Below are positions 29,524 through 38,397 of a stretch of DNA of 64,000 nt, piece by piece. Position numbers and translations under genes: made by a program. Each line of letters begins with the position of its first letter. Position 1 is the stretch's first letter. Source of the stretch: Pantoea agglomerans (GTDB lineage: Bacteria; Pseudomonadota; Gammaproteobacteria; Enterobacterales; Enterobacteriaceae); NCBI RefSeq assembly GCF_020149765.1, contig NZ_CP083810.1, positions 62,001 through 126,000 of the forward strand. The letters run 5' to 3'. The notes below the pieces were generated by a model. It saw only the letters and a list, made by a program, of their open reading frames with translations, had not been told where the DNA came from and searched no databases.

Positions 29524-30273
29524 TTAAATCACTGTAATCTGCTTTTGCGCCAGCAGCCTCTTCATCTCCGCATCCGGCTCGCCGTCGACCACCAGCGTGC
29601 TGGCCAGCGTCAAATCGCCGATGGCAAACGCCGAGGCCGAATTCATCTTCTCCTGCGATACCATTACCACGGTTTCCGAGGCGCGCGCCGCCAGCGCCCG
29701 TTTAATTCCCGCCTCTTCATAGTCGCCGGTGGTCAATCCTGCGTTCTTATGAACGCCCGTGACGCCCATAAAAAAAAGATCGGCATTGATGCGTGCGATA
29801 GCCTCCAGCACCGCTGCACCTACCGCCACGACAGAGTGACGATAGAGCAGTCCGCCAAGCATAATCACCTCGACCTGAGGGAAGTCGACCAGCGCCACGG
29901 CAACGCTCGGGCTGTGGGTGACGGCGGTAAACGCCAGATCCGCAGGCAGCTGCCGCACCATCGCTTCGGTGGTGGTGCCGCCGTCGATAATCACGACCTG
30001 ACCGGGCTGGATAAGTCTGACTGCTTTTTGCGCGATAAGCTGCTTGGAGCCGGCATGCACGTTTTTGCGTGTTTCAAAAGGGGCCACCGCTGCAGATACC
30101 GGCAGCGCGCCGCCGTGTACGCGCTGCAGCAAGCCTTCCGCCGCCAGCTCGCGAAGATCGCGCCGTATCGAGTCCTCTGAGACGCTAAAGCGCTGGCTCA
30201 GCTCGCTGGACATCACCTGTTTTTCCTCGGCGAGTATCGCCAGGATCTGCTGCTTGCGCTGTGAACTCAGCAT
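29524..30273 (-). CDS. DeoR-family sugar-type regulator
   Basis: A 249-residue DeoR/GlpR-type protein. The N-terminal HTH (RKQQILAILAEEKQVMSSEL, then SVSEDSIRRDLRELAAEGLL) is followed by a DeoR sensor domain with IIDGGTTTEAMVRQLP, which binds phosphorylated sugars in relatives. It is divergent from the nudK remnant across 81 bp. A direct repeat TGCAYGAT at 30303-30320 may be its operator. The effector is unknown. Confidence 0.85.
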   Translation of the reverse strand: MLSSQRKQQILAILAEEKQVMSSELSQRFSVSEDSIRRDLRELAAEGLLQRVHGGALPVSAAVAPFETRKNVHAGSKQLIAQKAVRLIQPGQVVIIDGGTTTEAMVRQLPADLAFTAVTHSPSVAVALVDFPQVEVIMLGGLLYRHSVVAVGAAVLEAIARINADLFFMGVTGVHKNAGLTTGDYEEAGIKRALAARASETVVMVSQEKMNSASAFAIGDLTLASTLVVDGEPDAEMKRLLAQKQITVI

Positions 30274-30302
30274 AAAGAAACGCCTTTGTTTTTTCTTGAT
30301 GT

Positions 30303-30320
30303 TGCACGATTATGCATGAT
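30303..30320. promoter_or_regulatory. direct repeat, candidate DeoR-type operator
   Basis: TGCACGAT (30303-30310) and TGCATGAT (30313-30320) are direct repeats with exactly 10-bp period, one helical turn, in the gap between the DeoR gene and nudK. DeoR-family proteins commonly bind such repeats. Confidence 0.4.
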
Positions 30321-30354
30321 AGCGTGTTTTTTGTCACCTTCCTGAGGAGAAAAC

Positions 30355-30938
30355 ATGCAGCCGAACATACGTCACCTGCACGAGCAGGTGTTATCCGATA
30401 ACTGGTACACGCTGAAGAAATATACCTTTGAGCAGCAGCGCGCAGCTGGCAAGAGCAGAGCCGTGAAGCCTACGATCGCGGCAACGGCGCGGTCATTCTG
30501 CTTTACAACCGCGCGCGTAAAAGCGTGGTGCTGACCCGCCAGTTTCGCCTGCCGGTCTATATCAACGGCCATAGCGGCTATTTAATCGAGGCGGCGGCTG
30601 GCCTGCTCGACAATGCCTCGCCCGAAGCGCGCATCCTCGCGGAGGCGGAAGAGGAGACCGGCTTCCGGGTTACGCATGCGGAGAAGGTGCTGGAGGCTTA
30701 TATGAGCCCCGGATCCGTTACGGAAAAGCTCTACTTTTTCATCGCCGAATATCATGACGACGATCGGCGCGGCAAGGGCGGCGGGCTGGCGGAAGAGGGC
30801 GAGGATATCGAAGTGCTGGAGTGGCCTTTCGCCCGCGCGCTGGCGGCGATCCGCAGCGGCGAGATTGAAGATGCCAAGACCATCATCTTGCTGCAGCACC
30901 TGGCGCTCAGCGCCGTTTTCGAAGGGGACAGCCAATGA
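30355..30938 (+). pseudogene. nudK: frameshifted NudK-type NUDIX hydrolase
   Basis: ATG 30355 has an excellent ribosome-binding site (GAGGAG) and begins MQPNIRHLHEQVLSDNWYTL, clearly the NudK N-terminus. The frame breaks near 30445-30450 after QQRAAG and terminates early. The rest of NudK continues in another frame ([17 protein letters not shown]) and includes the Nudix box ([20 protein letters not shown]). The break fits loss of 7 bp between two GCAG copies. The intact family splits GDP-mannose and similar nucleotide sugars. It is either a real pseudogene or an assembly error. The stop overlaps the next ATG by 4 bp. Confidence 0.8.
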
Positions 30939-31294
30939 TGATTTTGATCGCGGGCCCGGTTCGCAGCGGCACGAACGGCGATCCGGCGTTGATCGATGCC
31001 AACCTGGCGAAGATGAACCGCATGGCGCTGGAGGTTTATCAGCGCGGACATACGCCGGTGATCGGCGAGTGGCTGGCGCTGCCGCTCGCGGCCGCCGCAG
31101 GATCGGCCCACATCGGCGACGAGATCAGCGAGAGATTTCTCTATCCGGTCGCGCATCGCTTAATCGCCTGCTGCGACGCCATTTTGCGCATGCCGGGCGC
31201 GTCGCAGGGCGCCGACAATGACGTGCGCCTTGGCCAATCCCTCGGGCTGACGATCTTCACCTCGCCAGAAAGCCTGCCTGTCATCAAGCCGTAG
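30935..31294 (+). CDS. DUF4406-family protein
   Basis: A 119-residue protein starting [17 protein letters not shown], with a nucleotide-binding-like loop and the DUF4406 fold, related to nucleoside 2-deoxyribosyltransferases. Conserved [17 protein letters not shown] and [15 protein letters not shown] are seen. Its ATG overlaps the nudK stop (ATGA), so normal translation would be coupled to nudK. With nudK frameshifted, expression may drop. It probably acts on nucleotides or nucleotide sugars; unproven. Confidence 0.75.
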   Translation: MMILIAGPVRSGTNGDPALIDANLAKMNRMALEVYQRGHTPVIGEWLALPLAAAAGSAHIGDEISERFLYPVAHRLIACCDAILRMPGASQGADNDVRLGQSLGLTIFTSPESLPVIKP

Positions 31295-31317
31295 TAAACA
31301 GAGCGAAGCGGGTGACA

Positions 31318-31348
31318 GCTTAGCCGCCGGAAGGCGCGGCGGCTAAGC
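31318..31348. terminator. perfect 11-bp hairpin between convergent genes
   Basis: GCTTAGCCGCC pairs fully with GGCGGCTAAGC around a 9-base loop, between the DUF4406 stop and the Rpn gene stop. No T-run follows on either strand, so the terminator call rests on stem strength and location. Confidence 0.55.
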
Positions 31349-31367
31349 GTAATGAGTCAGGCAGGAC

Positions 31368-32294
31368 TTAGTGGCGGATTTGCTGCAGATCTTCTTCGGA
31401 CAGGCCCGTCACTTTCATCACTGAAGGCACGTCCATACCGTTTTTCAGCAAGTTTCGGGCGATATTGAGGCTGGCTTCACGCTCGCCAAGCTGGCGGCCT
31501 TGTTCCAGCCCTTGTTCCAGTCCTTTTTTCAGGCCTATCTGCTCAAGCTGTTGTGCAAGGGTCATCAGTTCATCCTCATGCTGCGGCACGCGCTGTGCCA
31601 GTTCGCGAATCATCGCTTTCGCGTCCGGCGTTTCGCCGGCCTGAAGCATATAGTTTACCAGCGCCATCACCTGCTGTCCGGTCATAAATTCCGTCAGCAT
31701 TAGCGTGGCCAGCTGATCGAGCAGTCCTCGAAGATCGCGCTGGCGAATATGCTTTTGCAGCAGGGTCAGGGCCGCCATGCTGCGGTGCTGCATAATCTCT
31801 TCATCCGGGATCACGGTCACGTCCACCAGCGGAAAATGTCCGCTATAGAGCGCCGCGGCCCGCTCACGTTCGCTAAACGAATCGAGCCAGTTCATCGAGT
31901 AAGGATAAGGGCTGCGCTTGCCCTGGTAAAAAAGTACCGGGATCACCAGCGGCAGGGTTTTATGCCCGGCATCAAGATGACGCTGCATCGCCGCCACGGC
32001 ATAGCGCATCAGCCGAAACGCCATATGCTTATCCGGCGAGCTCTGATGCTCAATCAGGACGTGCACATAGCCATCCCCGCCGCCGGTTTTCAGCGAGTAA
32101 AGCACGTCGCTGTAGTAAGGACGCAGGTCATCCTCGACGAAACTGCCGGATTCCAGCTTCAGCGTGGAGAGATCGCAGATCGCCAGCAGCGCGGGCGGCA
32201 GATGCAGCGCCATGAAGTCGCGCGCCGTCTCAGGGTGCGAGAGAAAGGTTTTGAACACCGCGTCGTGCGGGGTCGGCGTACTGTTTTTATGCAT
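31368..32294 (-). CDS. Rpn-family recombination-promoting nuclease
   Basis: About 308 residues of the Rpn (YhgA-like, PD-(D/E)XK, transposase_31) family. The N-terminus MHKNSTPTPHDAVFKTFLSH is the standard opening and sets the start at ATG 32294. The core has YSDVLYSL...VHVLIEHQSSPD with the catalytic Asp and E-x-Q. The C-terminal tail carries tandem GLEQ repeats (GLEQGLEQGRQLGERE), a known hypervariable feature of the family. E. coli RpnA is a calcium-stimulated DNA endonuclease that promotes RecA-independent recombination; that activity is assumed here. Confidence 0.9.
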   Translation of the reverse strand: MHKNSTPTPHDAVFKTFLSHPETARDFMALHLPPALLAICDLSTLKLESGSFVEDDLRPYYSDVLYSLKTGGGDGYVHVLIEHQSSPDKHMAFRLMRYAVAAMQRHLDAGHKTLPLVIPVLFYQGKRSPYPYSMNWLDSFSERERAAALYSGHFPLVDVTVIPDEEIMQHRSMAALTLLQKHIRQRDLRGLLDQLATLMLTEFMTGQQVMALVNYMLQAGETPDAKAMIRELAQRVPQHEDELMTLAQQLEQIGLKKGLEQGLEQGRQLGEREASLNIARNLLKNGMDVPSVMKVTGLSEEDLQQIRH

Positions 32295-32477
32295 CCCGAT
32301 GCGCCTCATGCGGTCTGAAATCCGTTCGGCGCATAGTATCACAAGGTACCCGCGCCGGTTCAGGAATCGCCCTGCCGCAAAAATATTTTCCGGCAGCGAA
32401 ACTTTTCCGCAGCGGCTGACGAACCTTTGATTATATCCTCCAGGCATGTCGCCTGATTACCCACGGAGAAGAATGAG

Positions 32478-33041
32478 ATGCCGATGAAAAACAACCTGAA
32501 AACGCTGGCGGCCGCCACGCTTCTCGCCCTGAGCCTGCCTGTCGCCTCGGCGTTCGCCGCGCTGCAGGTCGGCGACAAGGCGCCCGATTTCAAACTCGAC
32601 GCGGCGCTGGCCGGTAAAGCGACCACCTTCTCTTTGCAGCAGGCGCTGCAGAAAGGGCCGGTAGTGCTCTATTTCTTTCCGGCGGCCTTCAGCGCGGGCT
32701 GCACGCTGGAAGCGCACGATTTCGCCGAGGCGACTGACGAATTCAACAAGCAGGGCACGACGGTCATTGGCGTGACCGCGGGCAATACCGACCAGATTGC
32801 GAAATTCTCGCAGCTCGAGTGCCGCGATAAATTCACCGTTGCGGCCGATCCCGGCGCCAAAGTGGCGGCGGAATACAAAAGCACTATGGATTTTAAAGGG
32901 AAAACTTTTTCCGATCGCACCTCTTACGTGATCGCCCCGGACGGCAAAATTCTGCTCAGCTATACCGACAAAAATCCGGATGCGCATATCCAGAAGGCGA
33001 TGGACGCAGTGAAAAAATATCGTCAGGCCAATCCTGCCTGA
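32478..33041 (+). CDS. exported peroxiredoxin
   Basis: A 187-residue AhpC/TSA-fold protein with a signal peptide ending ASAFA. The peroxidatic Cys is C75 in PAAFSAGCTLEA, where Ser replaces the usual Thr of the P-x3-T-x2-C motif. A second Cys (C115, SQLECRD) can act as resolving Cys. It probably reduces peroxides in the periplasm and must be recycled from the membrane. The DsbD-like gene 23 bp downstream is the obvious electron donor. The ECF sigma/anti-sigma pair follows in the same direction. Confidence 0.85.
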   Translation: MPMKNNLKTLAAATLLALSLPVASAFAALQVGDKAPDFKLDAALAGKATTFSLQQALQKGPVVLYFFPAAFSAGCTLEAHDFAEATDEFNKQGTTVIGVTAGNTDQIAKFSQLECRDKFTVAADPGAKVAAEYKSTMDFKGKTFSDRTSYVIAPDGKILLSYTDKNPDAHIQKAMDAVKKYRQANPA

Positions 33042-33064
33042 CCCCTGAACCAGGTGAAATTATC

Positions 33065-34303
33065 ATGCTGACAGCTATCGCCGCCGCGTTTCTCGGCGGC
33101 CTGATACTCAATCTTATGCCGTGCGTATTCCCGGTGATTTCGCTGAAGGCGCTGAGTTTGATCCGCCATCACGACAAACCGGCGCACGCCCGCGCCGAGG
33201 GGCTGGCGTTTTTACTGGGCGTGGTCGTGACGATGCTGGCGCTGGTGGGGGTACTGCTGCTGGCGCGAGCGGGCGGCGCCTCGGTCGGCTGGGGCTTTCA
33301 GCTACAGTCGCCGATGGTCATCGCGCTGCTGATTCTGGTGATGCTGGCCTCGGCGCTTAATCTCTTCGGCGTGTTTGAAATTGGGCTTTCCCTGCAGCGG
33401 GCAGGCGAGGTGGGCGGCAATCGTGGCGGCTTAGTGGGGTCGGCGCTCACCGGCGCGCTCGCTATCGTCGTGGCGACCCCGTGCAGCGCGCCCTTTATGG
33501 CCAGCGCCGTCGGCTATGCGCTGACGCAGCCGCCCGCCGTCAGCCTGGTGATTTTTATCGCGCTGGCGCTCGGATTCGCCGCGCCCTTTACCCTGATCGC
33601 CTTCTTCCCGGTACTGGCGCGCGTGCTGCCGGCACCCGGCGCCTGGATGATGACGCTGAAACACGGGCTGGCTTTCCCGATGCTGGGCGCCGTTGGCTGG
33701 CTGATTTGGGTGCTGGAACGCCAGGCGGGTTCGGCGGCGCTGGCGGCGATCCTCGGCTGCTGCCTGCTGCTCAGTTTTGCCGCCTGGCTATATGGCATGG
33801 CGCAGAAACGCCGTATGATGGGACGTCGCCACTGGGCGCTGCATCTGACGACGGCGGTTTTCCTGCTGTTGCTGGTGCCGCCGCTGATCAATCTGAAAAG
33901 CGTTGCCGCGCCTGAAGAGAACGTCGGGAGCGCCGTGGCGGCGGCGGCCGTCGCCTGGTCGCCGCAGAACGTGGATGCGATTAAAGGCCAGGGCAAGCCG
34001 GTACTGGTGAACTTTACCGCCTCCTGGTGCATCACTTGCCAGGTTAACGACCGCACCTCTTTGTCGACTCAGGCGGTGAAAGCGGCGATGGCGCGCACCG
34101 ACACCATCTATATGGTCGCGGACTCCACGAAATATAATCCGGACGTCGAGCAGGCGCTCAGCGATTTCGGGCGAGGCGGGCTGCCGCTCTATGTGGTTTA
34201 TCCGGCAAACGGCGGAAAACCGCTGGTGCTGCCGCAGGTCCTGACGCCGGGCATCGTTATTTCGGCGCTTGAGCAGGCCGCTGAAAGCGGAAAGAAAACG
34301 TGA
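33065..34303 (+). CDS. DsbD-like membrane thiol reductase (CcdA core plus thioredoxin domain)
   Basis: A 412-residue inner-membrane protein. A CcdA/DsbD-type core has the two membrane Cys at C20 (LNLMPCVFPV) and C140 (VVATPCSAPF). A C-terminal periplasmic thioredoxin-like domain has CITC (C322, C325). The N-terminal substrate-specific domain of DsbD is missing. Such proteins pass electrons from cytoplasmic thioredoxin to a periplasmic partner, here most likely the upstream peroxiredoxin. Related ScsB-type proteins in other bacteria reduce a periplasmic peroxiredoxin. Confidence 0.85.
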   Translation: MLTAIAAAFLGGLILNLMPCVFPVISLKALSLIRHHDKPAHARAEGLAFLLGVVVTMLALVGVLLLARAGGASVGWGFQLQSPMVIALLILVMLASALNLFGVFEIGLSLQRAGEVGGNRGGLVGSALTGALAIVVATPCSAPFMASAVGYALTQPPAVSLVIFIALALGFAAPFTLIAFFPVLARVLPAPGAWMMTLKHGLAFPMLGAVGWLIWVLERQAGSAALAAILGCCLLLSFAAWLYGMAQKRRMMGRRHWALHLTTAVFLLLLVPPLINLKSVAAPEENVGSAVAAAAVAWSPQNVDAIKGQGKPVLVNFTASWCITCQVNDRTSLSTQAVKAAMARTDTIYMVADSTKYNPDVEQALSDFGRGGLPLYVVYPANGGKPLVLPQVLTPGIVISALEQAAESGKKT

Positions 34304-34363
34304 ACGGGTGAATATTGATTAACCTCTTAGCCGGGCGGATGGTTCAGCCTTTAAGCGCGGGCG

Positions 34364-34918
34364 ATGCCCGCCACTGACGCGCGCGCTCAGCACTGGCCTC
34401 TCTTAATGGCCCGCGCGCAGGCTGGCGATAAAGCCGCCTATAACCAGCTTCTGAAAGCGATGGTGCCCGCCATCCGTGCCCTGGTGCGCAAAAAAATCGC
34501 CGACGACGCGCTGGTTGAAGATGTGATTCAGGAGACGCTGCTGGCGATACATCGGGTGCGCCACACTTACGATCCGCGCCGTCCCCTGCTGCCCTGGGTG
34601 GCGGCTATCGCTTCGGCAAGGGCGATCGACGCCCTGCGTCAGCGTGGCCGCCAGCATGAAGTGCAGGACGAGGACGTCCTTCACCGCCAGACGACGGAAA
34701 CGAACGAGACCGATGCGGGCGAGGATGCGCTAAACGACTGTTTAGGCGCGTTGCCGGCACGTCAGCGACAGATCGTCGAGTCCGTTCACCTGCGCGAACA
34801 GAGCCTGGCCCAGGCGGCGGCTGAGGCCAATCTTTCGCTTTCTGCGGTCAAATCGCTTTTGCACCGCGCAATGCTCAACCTGCGTAAATCTGGAAGTGGC
34901 AAGCATGAGAAATCATGA
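34364..34918 (+). CDS. ECF sigma factor (SigF/EcfF-like)
   Basis: A 184-residue ECF sigma factor: region 2 (DALVEDVIQETLLAIHRV, then RPLLPWVAAIASARAIDALR) and region 4 (LPARQRQIVESVHLREQSL, then LSLSAVKSLLHRAMLNLRKS). Its 3' end overlaps an NrsF-type anti-sigma gene, the arrangement of SigF/EcfF systems that respond to oxidants and metals in alphaproteobacteria. It follows the peroxiredoxin and reductase genes by 60 bp and probably controls them. The start at ATG 34364 is the first plausible one. Confidence 0.88.
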   Translation: MPATDARAQHWPLLMARAQAGDKAAYNQLLKAMVPAIRALVRKKIADDALVEDVIQETLLAIHRVRHTYDPRRPLLPWVAAIASARAIDALRQRGRQHEVQDEDVLHRQTTETNETDAGEDALNDCLGALPARQRQIVESVHLREQSLAQAAAEANLSLSAVKSLLHRAMLNLRKSGSGKHEKS

Positions 34919-35558
34919 CCAACTTATCGAACAGCTCAGCGCGTCAGCGCAGCCGGTCAGACGCATCTGGCCAACGGCATGGCGCGTCACTGGCTGGATC
35001 GCGGCGGCGCTGCCCTGCGGCGCGCTCGGCAGCTGGGCGCTACACAGCCGCTACACCGACTGGTCGCAGCCCGGCGCGCCGCTGGCAATAGCGGCCTTGC
35101 TGTTGTCTTTTATGCTGGGCGTCGGCGCTATCGCCGGAGCCTTTACCCTTAGCCTGGCGGGACGGAAGCCGCCCGCGCTGCGTTACCTTCTTTTGCCGGC
35201 GCTGGCGTGGCTGGCGCTCAATCTCGGCAACATGACCGCCGCGCAGGTGCCCGCTGGCGCAGGACGCTTTGGCGAGGGCATTCACTGCTATCTCTTTATG
35301 CTGTGCGCGGGCCTGCCGATGATGGCGATCTCGGTGTTCAGCCTCTATCGTACCCGCTCGCTCTTTCCGGCAAAAAGTCTGGCGCTGGCGGGATGCGGCA
35401 TCGCTTTTATGTCGTCGATGCTGCTGTCGCTCTGCCACGACACGCAGCTGCATATGATCGATTTTTTAATGCATCTGGCAGCGGGCCTGACGCTGGTTGC
35501 GCTCACGGTGGCGACCGGACGTCGCTGGGTCCGTCTGGAAGGCGACGCGCGAATCTGA
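34905..35558 (+). CDS. NrsF/DUF1109-type membrane anti-sigma factor
   Basis: About 217 residues and six predicted membrane helices, matching the NrsF (DUF1109) family. Two conserved Cys, in GEGIHCYLFML and LLSLCHDTQL, are the candidate sensor residues; in Caulobacter NrsF the paired Cys mediate the response. ATG 34905 overlaps the sigma gene by 14 bp, so translation is coupled. It should hold the sigma factor at the membrane until a redox or metal signal. Confidence 0.85.
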   Translation: MRNHDQLIEQLSASAQPVRRIWPTAWRVTGWIAAALPCGALGSWALHSRYTDWSQPGAPLAIAALLLSFMLGVGAIAGAFTLSLAGRKPPALRYLLLPALAWLALNLGNMTAAQVPAGAGRFGEGIHCYLFMLCAGLPMMAISVFSLYRTRSLFPAKSLALAGCGIAFMSSMLLSLCHDTQLHMIDFLMHLAAGLTLVALTVATGRRWVRLEGDARI

Positions 35559-35581
35559 CTCTCGCGGCCCTGCTGCTTGCA

Positions 35582-36733
35582 TCACCGCGCCAGCGCATAA
35601 ATTGCGTCGAGGCTCTCTTTAAAACGCGCCGGATTATGGTGCGTCTCGATTCGCCGCAGGGCGTTTTGAGAACGGGAGAGAACAGACGCCCGGTCCGCCA
35701 GGATCGCCAGCACTTGCGCTTTCAGCTGGGCCACCATCAGACGCCTCAGCGCTATTTTATCCTCAACGGACGCCACGGTGAGTTCAAACATCGCGTTCAG
35801 AGGACAGGCGAGGGTCCAGCCCGCGGCGTCCGGATTTATTTCAGGCAGCGCGCGCACGTTGGTGGTGATAACGGGACAGCCGCACGCCTGCATTTCCAGA
35901 ACGGAAAAGCCATAGGTATCTTGCCAGCTAGGCAGCAGCCCGACATGGGCGCGCTTAAATAACGCGATGAGCTCGCTGTTGGGTCTGGAGGTAGCATGAG
36001 TAAAAATATTATATCGCGTTAGCGATTGTTCAATTTTACTGTAAAAAGCGGCTTCATCCTGATATTTGCCATGCGCGATGTTATACCTATTGTTAAGATC
36101 GCCTGTTATATTCACCTCGACGGTATCGGCATTAATTACCCCTTCTTCGGCCAGCTCGCTAAAAGCGAGCACCACCTCGGCGCCGCCTTTGCGATAAAAT
36201 TCATTACCAACAAAGGTAAAAATTAGCTTTTTGTCAGGCGTATCGCGCGGCCCGTCATAAAGCACCGGCTGCGGGGGATGCAGCTTATGCATTTTAGGGA
36301 TGATGGCTGCCGCCTCGTCAGGAAAGGCTTCCAGCAGTTTTAGCTGAATCTGCCTTGCGGCTTCAGACATCGCCACGATCGCCACACACTGCGGCGCGGC
36401 GACCAGCCTGAGCGCCTTCTTTAGCGCGGGATTGGCGAGTTTGGGCACGCCCGGCACCGGCAGAACGCGTGGCAGCTCGGTTTCAAAGGTGGCGATCCAG
36501 CGCTGCCGGGTCTGAGCCACCTCGTTAAACAGATGGATGACCTGGGTGTCCGCCGGCATAAGGAAACGGAAAGGCCAGAAGATAAAGACCTTATTAGCAC
36601 GCGCCAGCTTCTGTCTTATTTTATTGATGTAAAGCCATATATTTTTATAACGAAAATCAAGGTAGGTGTACTGCTCGTTAACGATAATGTTTCTTTTTTC
36701 CGGGTAGCCGCGCCCGCTCACTATTATTTTCAT
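35582..36733 (-). CDS. GT-B glycosyltransferase (group 1)
   Basis: A 383-residue GT4-like transferase starting MKIIVSGRGYPEKRNIIVNE, with AGGGGC just upstream of ATG 36733. The C-terminal donor domain is typical: LIFTFVGNEFYRKGGAEVVL, then GLLPSWQDTYGFSVLEMQAC, with the E of the EX7E-like motif. It probably adds a sugar to a polysaccharide, LPS or capsule precursor. It stands alone, without neighbouring polysaccharide genes, and its 5' part is AT-richer than the rest, which suggests acquisition. The substrate is unknown. Confidence 0.85.
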   Translation of the reverse strand: MKIIVSGRGYPEKRNIIVNEQYTYLDFRYKNIWLYINKIRQKLARANKVFIFWPFRFLMPADTQVIHLFNEVAQTRQRWIATFETELPRVLPVPGVPKLANPALKKALRLVAAPQCVAIVAMSEAARQIQLKLLEAFPDEAAAIIPKMHKLHPPQPVLYDGPRDTPDKKLIFTFVGNEFYRKGGAEVVLAFSELAEEGVINADTVEVNITGDLNNRYNIAHGKYQDEAAFYSKIEQSLTRYNIFTHATSRPNSELIALFKRAHVGLLPSWQDTYGFSVLEMQACGCPVITTNVRALPEINPDAAGWTLACPLNAMFELTVASVEDKIALRRLMVAQLKAQVLAILADRASVLSRSQNALRRIETHHNPARFKESLDAIYALAR

Positions 36734-37176
36734 ATAAGCCCCTGATAAAATTCCGGAAGCAACAGGTGACACGCTGAAAAAGCACGCTCAGGTGAAGTGA
36801 TTATATAATCAACATCTTTTTAATTCCGCCACCGAGTAAAGCAAAGCATAATTATAGGAACATTCCCTTTTTCATTTAATTTATTTAATATTTATTCCTT
36901 CGCTCTCGCCTTATCTCTATTTATTATCAGCTAATCCGGTTTGAGCATTTGTCTTTTTTGGTTACACCGGGACGCTATTTATTACTTCTTTACTTAATGC
37001 AAACTGATTTATTTATCAGTTAATTTTTTTTATGCGTTATAGACGCGGGTGACAGGGTAGCAGGGCGTTTAGCTGGCCAGTGACCCCTGTTTTTTACGCA
37101 ACCTCGCTTTCCGTGCCAGGCTTAAACGAAGCGGGGTTTATCCCCGATAATCGTAAACTTATTAACGAGGATGTGT
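36734..37176. other. AT-rich 443-bp interval between divergent genes
   Basis: No gene is seen. It is far more AT-rich than the surrounding genes and contains poly-T and ATTTA-rich tracts. It must hold promoters for the glycosyltransferase and the MFS gene, and looks like an H-NS-prone or horizontally acquired stretch. Confidence 0.4.
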
Positions 37177-38397
37177 ATGACGCTGCGATCGCTTCAGGCG
37201 CTCTGTCTGGTAAATTTTTTTATGGCGGACGTGCGGGACGGACTGGGCCCGTTTTTGGGCATCTTCCTCACCGAACATCACTGGCGAGCGGATGATATCG
37301 GCTGGGTGATGTCTGCCGGCGGTCTGGCGGGCCTGTTCGCCACGCTTCCCGCCGGACTGATAACGGATGCGACGCGCCATAAGCGCCTGCTGCTGATTGT
37401 CGGCTCGCTGGTCATTACCGTGTCGACGCTGCTGCTCTGGTATTTTCCCGATTCATGGGTAACGCTTTTTTCGCAGATCCTCACCGGCCTTGCAGCGGCA
37501 TTTATCGCGCCCGTGCTGACCGGCATCACGCTTGGCCTGACTGGGCCAGATGGATTCAGCCGCCAGATGGGCCATAACGAAGCCTTTAACCACGGCGGCA
37601 ATATGACCGCGGCCATTATCGCCGGGATTTCCGTCGCCTGGTGGGGAACAGGCGCCGTCTTCGTTTTGATGACCGCCATGGCGCTCTGCGCGGCGCTTTC
37701 CGTTTTAGCTATCCGGCATGAAGATATCGATCATCGCCTTGCGCGCGGATTAAGCGGCGATGACCACCGGCTTGCGGTGCCCAGGCTTTCGGTTATTCTG
37801 CGCAACCCCGCCATTATCATCACCGGATTGACGCTGCTGCTGTTCCATCTCAGCAATGCCGCGCTGCTGCCCATGCTGAGCATGCGTGCCGCCGCCGCCC
37901 ATGACGGGACGATGCCTGCCGGCGTTTATGCAGCCGCCACCGTGGTGATTTCGCAGTGCGTGATGATCCCGGTAGCCCTGTTTGCCGCCAGCCGCGCGCA
38001 AAAGTCGGGCTATTCACTACTGATTACGGCGGCGCTGCTGGTGTTGCCGCTGCGCGCTGCTATCGCCTCTGCCTGGCCTGGCGCCCTGGGGATGATCCCG
38101 GTTCAGATACTGGATGGCCTGGCGGCCGGACTGCTGGGCGTGGCGGTGCCGGGCTATATTGTTAACGTGCTGGCGGGAAGCGGGCATACCAATGCAGGGC
38201 AGGGCGCGATTATGCTGATGCAAGGGGCGGGCGCCGCGATGAGTCCGGCGCTGGCGGGCACCATTGCCGCGCGTTACTCCTACAGCACGGCATTCGCGGC
38301 GCTGGGCGTTATCGCTCTGACGGCGCTCGCGCTCTGGTGGGTGGGCGGTCGGTTCGAGCGAAGAAGCGATAATGCTGAACCTGAGAGAGGCAAATAA
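37177..38397 (+). CDS. MFS transporter
   Basis: A 406-residue, 12-helix major facilitator protein. MTLRSLQALCLVNFFMADVR starts it, and AGLFATLPAGLITDATRHKR is the conserved loop 2-3 motif. I chose ATG 37177 because ACGAGG then lies 6 bases upstream; ATG 37171 would abut the ribosome-binding site. It is probably a drug or metabolite exporter; the substrate cannot be read from sequence. The stop TAA overlaps the ATG of a tiny DUF2256 gene. Confidence 0.8.
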   Translation: MTLRSLQALCLVNFFMADVRDGLGPFLGIFLTEHHWRADDIGWVMSAGGLAGLFATLPAGLITDATRHKRLLLIVGSLVITVSTLLLWYFPDSWVTLFSQILTGLAAAFIAPVLTGITLGLTGPDGFSRQMGHNEAFNHGGNMTAAIIAGISVAWWGTGAVFVLMTAMALCAALSVLAIRHEDIDHRLARGLSGDDHRLAVPRLSVILRNPAIIITGLTLLLFHLSNAALLPMLSMRAAAAHDGTMPAGVYAAATVVISQCVMIPVALFAASRAQKSGYSLLITAALLVLPLRAAIASAWPGALGMIPVQILDGLAAGLLGVAVPGYIVNVLAGSGHTNAGQGAIMLMQGAGAAMSPALAGTIAARYSYSTAFAALGVIALTALALWWVGGRFERRSDNAEPERGK

